Positions 61,301 through 64,000 of a DNA stretch of 64,000 nt are shown piece after piece. Source of the DNA: Pelodera strongyloides (taxonomy: Eukaryota > Nematoda > Chromadorea > Rhabditida > Rhabditidae); contig JAANDG010000057.1 of assembly GCA_036852015.1 (NCBI GenBank), forward strand, positions 124,001 to 188,000. The letters run 5' to 3'. How positions within the stretch are numbered: the stretch's first letter is position 1; every line of letters begins with the position of its first letter. The notes beneath the pieces are model-generated. The model saw only the letters and a list, made by a program, of their open reading frames with translations. It had not been told where the DNA came from and searched no databases. The position numbers were made by a program, and so were the translations under genes.

Positions 61301-64000
61301 TGTTCGTCGTTTGTACTTTGTACTAAGATTAACTTTGGCACAGCATTTTGGTCAATAAAACGCTGTAAGCGAGTGTTGTGCTGAATTTAATCATTCCACG
61401 GTGTGCTTGAAAAGACGAGCTCGCTTCTTACAGCTGTTTATTGAAATTGACTTTTTGTCACCACTCTTCTTCTGGAACCACTGTTTTGGGAGTTTGGGCC
61501 TGAAACCAGATTTGTCACACTTTGCGCTTTGTCACAAGTTAGATTTTGTCCTGATCACAGATAGTGTCACAGTGCCAGAAAATGCTGCGATGTGACGAGC
61601 GTTGTCACAGTGTGTTGTTCTAGGTTGTCAGTGAAAGAGTCGTTCAAACTTCAGAAGAAACGGACATCATTCGAACATTCATTATTCCCTTTTAGAACTC
61701 GTTTCGATTTGGACGTTGTGCTTTCGTTTTTCTCTCATATTTTCAATAAGAGGGTTTATCGACCGGCGGATGTGGCCTTATGGCGCCGAGAAATGATTGA
61801 CCGTTACACAGAGGATGCTGAAGAGAAAACCCAGTTTGTGAGTTTTTATTTCTGTTCTTTTTTTTAGTGTCAGAGTTATAATCACTTTGGTTACGACAGT
61901 CTTTAGGGCGCGTTTAAGATGGCCGAAAGAAAGAAAAAAAATAGGTTTTCGGCCGTTCAGGTTGGCCGAAAAGAAAACTTTCGAAAGACATAGCAAAAAC
62001 AAGAGACGCAGACAAAATCCGAAAAAAATTACTGTATTTTTTTAATTTTCCCTTAGTATTAAAAATTTTCTTTTCGGCCAACCTGAACGGCCGAAAACGC
62101 ATTTTCTTCTTTCTTTCGGCCATCTTAAACGCGCCCTTAGCCTAGTCCAGCAAGTGGAACTGCGGAATTTCCCGATATGCTCACTACGATGGAAGTATGG
62201 AAGTTGATATTGATGCTGTGATAATTGATTTTCTCTAGGTTGAACCGGTACCTGCATCTAATGGAGCTGAGGCTGATTATATTTTGTGCGCACTCCCAAA
62301 TTTGAAGCGACTGTACTTATGGCAAGCACCGGAGAAGGTAGGAACTTAAGAACTAAGAAAATGCTTGTTGTGTTTTCTGCAGTTTGTGTTTTTCTATTAC
62401 TGGTATTACTTATGTGTGTATTGAGATTGAGCCCCTGTCCAATTTCCTTACACTCTCATGTACAGATATGTAAAAAAGTACTTTGCAGCTTTATACAGGG
62501 TGGTCCAATAGTTTTAAACCCTGGAAGATTTTTTTTCGAAATTGAATAATTTCATGAGTTTTCATTGAAAGGACGTGATTTTTTGCACAAAGGTTCGTTA
62601 TACTGTTCTCTAAGCTTTTGCGAAGTACCATGTTGAAATCTTTTCTGCTCGCTGAAGAATGATGTCGGAAAGCGAACATGTCAGCTTGAACAAATTCGTC
62701 GTGAGGAACGCGCCTCGGGTACCCTTTTTTCAGACGAGCTTTATTCACGAACCAGCAGGTCTACAGCCACCAAAATCGGCGCGTGCTTTGCAAATCGGTC
62801 CAGGATGCGAACGGAGACAAAAGCATTCTACCACCAGCCACTATTCTGAGCTGGGCAGATGTGACGTCGACGAAAACGACTTCACTGGTTTTTGTCGTTA
62901 ACGGCGTCGAAGTGCATAGTCAAAATTATCTACAAAACGTTTTGATGCCCATATTACTTTCGCATAGACGTAATTATTGCAGTGGAATACACTAGGCCCT
63001 CAATCAAGACTTAGCGCCATCTCATGAGGCGACGATCATGTGGGGCTGTTCTCGAGCCCGTGTTTTCTGGATTTGTAGCTATGCGGAATAGCAGCAGTAT
63101 TCGTCCGAACTGAAATCTTCCGACTTTTGCATCTGGTCACACTTGGAGAGGAAGGCCTGCACCAAGCCTCACGAAAATTTGACCTCGTTCTGTCCTGTCC
63201 TTCTGAAGTTATGGGCTAAAGTGTCGCCAAATACCTGCGTTCCACGGAGGGCTCGTCAAAGAAGCATCTGGAGGACGGTGTGAAGGAAAAAGAGGGATAT
63301 TATGAAAACTGTATTTGTTTTATGCTGCAAAACATTATAACGCGTTGAATAAAACGAATCGCGTGTTCATTGCATCAATATTATTGTTTTGGCGGTTGAA
63401 ATGCCAGGGTTTAAAACTATTGGACCACCCTGTATATAAATACTTTATTGCGTTAAAAAAGGCAACAACAAAGCGGATTAAGCTTTGCCCATCCTTTGGT
63501 CGTATGCATTAATGCATCTCCTTATAATTTACTGGATTACTGGATTGTTTAATTGATTTCTTGCCTTCGCCGTATGACACACATTTTTTGTTCAGATATT
63601 TTCCTTAATCGCGAAGAGTCAAAGACATTTCGAGGATCTGGGATTTGGGCAATTATCTCCAGTGAGTTTCTACACTATGTAATTTTTTATGCTTCTTGAT
63701 TCTGACAACTTGAAAGGAAAGCTTATACACCGATGAAATTCGCGAAGTCGACGTACACAGAAAGTGTGCGCCACAAGTGGGCGAATCAGCGAACTGAGCC
63801 TTAAGCCTTACAAATAAGGTGTGCGCATAAGTGTGCGAATCGGCGAACTTACTCCTTACGCGTTGTACACGTTTTTTTTGCTGGGTTGCTAGGGTATGTT
63901 TTACCGCAGACCTAATGAGTAGTTGCTTACTCCATTTTAGTGCTACCGGCGTCTATGTCTGGTTGATTGCCTCCTACAAGCACTTTTCTACTACGATCCC
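58373..64000 (+). CDS. Unrecognised leucine-rich protein, 3' incomplete
   Basis: I do not recognise the family. Exons: 58373-58577, 58806-58900, 59063-59131, 59350-59527, 59910-60064, 60296-60379, 60684-60836, 61029-61108, 61624-61837, 62239-62337, 63596-63661 and 63941 to beyond the window, about 486 aa so far with consistent phases. The first 70 residues are highly basic and Ser-rich (MSLKRPRKRRISS, KRRKKV), suggesting a nuclear location. A hydrophobic helical segment follows (LLPPILKDLLLECIS, FLMQNLGFVM), possibly an F-box-like or interaction helix. From about residue 260 come leucine-rich stretches spaced like LRRs (SLKELLSLNLG, LTSLCLTFTLP, CENLEELHFG, LPNLKRLYLW). A tgcag acceptor lies two bases before the ATG. 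The acceptor of the 60296 exon (gtgacgag) is weak, and another candidate exon near 60425-60479 did not fit the phase. Confidence 0.7.
61905..62137. mobile_element. Foldback element in intron of last gene
   Basis: Left end AGGGCGCGTTTAAGATGGCC, right end GGCCATCTTAAACGCGCCCT, 233 bp. The arms continue with GAAAGAAAG and then a second block (TTTTCGGCCGTTCAGGTTGGCC against its complement). The two-block arm structure suggests a MITE with sub-terminal repeats. Confidence 0.85.
62496..63432 (+). mobile_element. Decayed mariner-like transposon
   Basis: A 937-bp element with perfect ~29-bp terminal inverted repeats beginning CAGGGTGGTCCAATAGTTTT, flanked by TA on both sides, the mariner target-site duplication. 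The interior holds plus-strand remnants of a mariner transposase: SLVFVVNGVEVHSQNYLQNV, then QDLAPSHEAT (matching the conserved QDgAPaH block), then SSDFCIWSH (matching the LDxxxW block). Stops and frameshifts break it and the N-terminal DNA-binding region is mostly lost, so it is inactive. It lies in the intron between exons 11 and 12 of the gene at 58373. Confidence 0.85.
63768..63870. repeat. Tandem duplicate near window end
   Basis: GTGTGCGCCACAAGTGGGCG...CAGCGAACT and GTGTGCGCATAAGTGTGCG...CGGCGAACT are two diverged copies about 55 bp apart in an intron of the last gene. Confidence 0.5.

Overview
The window is nuclear DNA from a multicellular animal, most likely a nematode. Genes are split into many short exons with GT-AG introns. 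Nearly every gene has a 3' splice-acceptor motif a few bases before its ATG, as expected for spliced-leader trans-splicing. There is also an astacin metalloprotease with the nematode-style prodomain, EGF and CUB layout, and a divergent seven-helix receptor. The species cannot be named from sequence alone. Exon joins were traced by hand, keeping codon phase consistent.

Left to right: (1) 116-2603 (+), a 7-exon Ser/Pro-rich gene I do not recognise. (2) 6555-7416 (-), a small doubtful gene. (3) 9775-12479 (+), trans-2,3-enoyl-CoA reductase, 9 exons, 307 aa. (4) 13344-17761 (+), eIF2B gamma, 12 exons, 412 aa, with a possible alternative last exon at 20276-20355. (5) 18098-20215, a ~60-bp tandem satellite whose units fold as hairpins, lying between those two last exons. 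(6) 20783-25240 (-), an unrecognised protein of about 500 aa. (7) 26169-29205 (+), proteasome lid subunit PSMD8/Rpn12, 8 exons, 260 aa. (8) 30014-37228 (+), secreted astacin with EGF and CUB domains, an inserted acidic segment and an odd splice choice in the catalytic domain. (9) 37456-39527 (-), a seven-helix receptor with an in-frame TGA, probably a pseudogene. (10) 41527-54695 (-), a secreted or lysosomal GH31 alpha-glucosidase with a trefoil domain, 26 exons, about 958 aa. A 5'-truncated LINE with an intact reverse transcriptase frame lies antisense in one intron. (11) 58373 to the window end (+), an unrecognised leucine-rich protein, 3' incomplete.

Much of the non-coding space is filled by short inverted-repeat elements. 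Several families share ends starting TTAAAG and recur in introns of neighbouring genes, and a decayed mariner with perfect ends lies near 62.5-63.4 kb. The genes look like ordinary housekeeping, digestive and sensory genes with no shared pathway. I found no bacterial-type operon, CRISPR or defence system. The most unusual material is the mobile-element layer and its overlap with splicing: the eIF2B gamma alternative end, the astacin splice choices and the LINE beside a GH31 acceptor.
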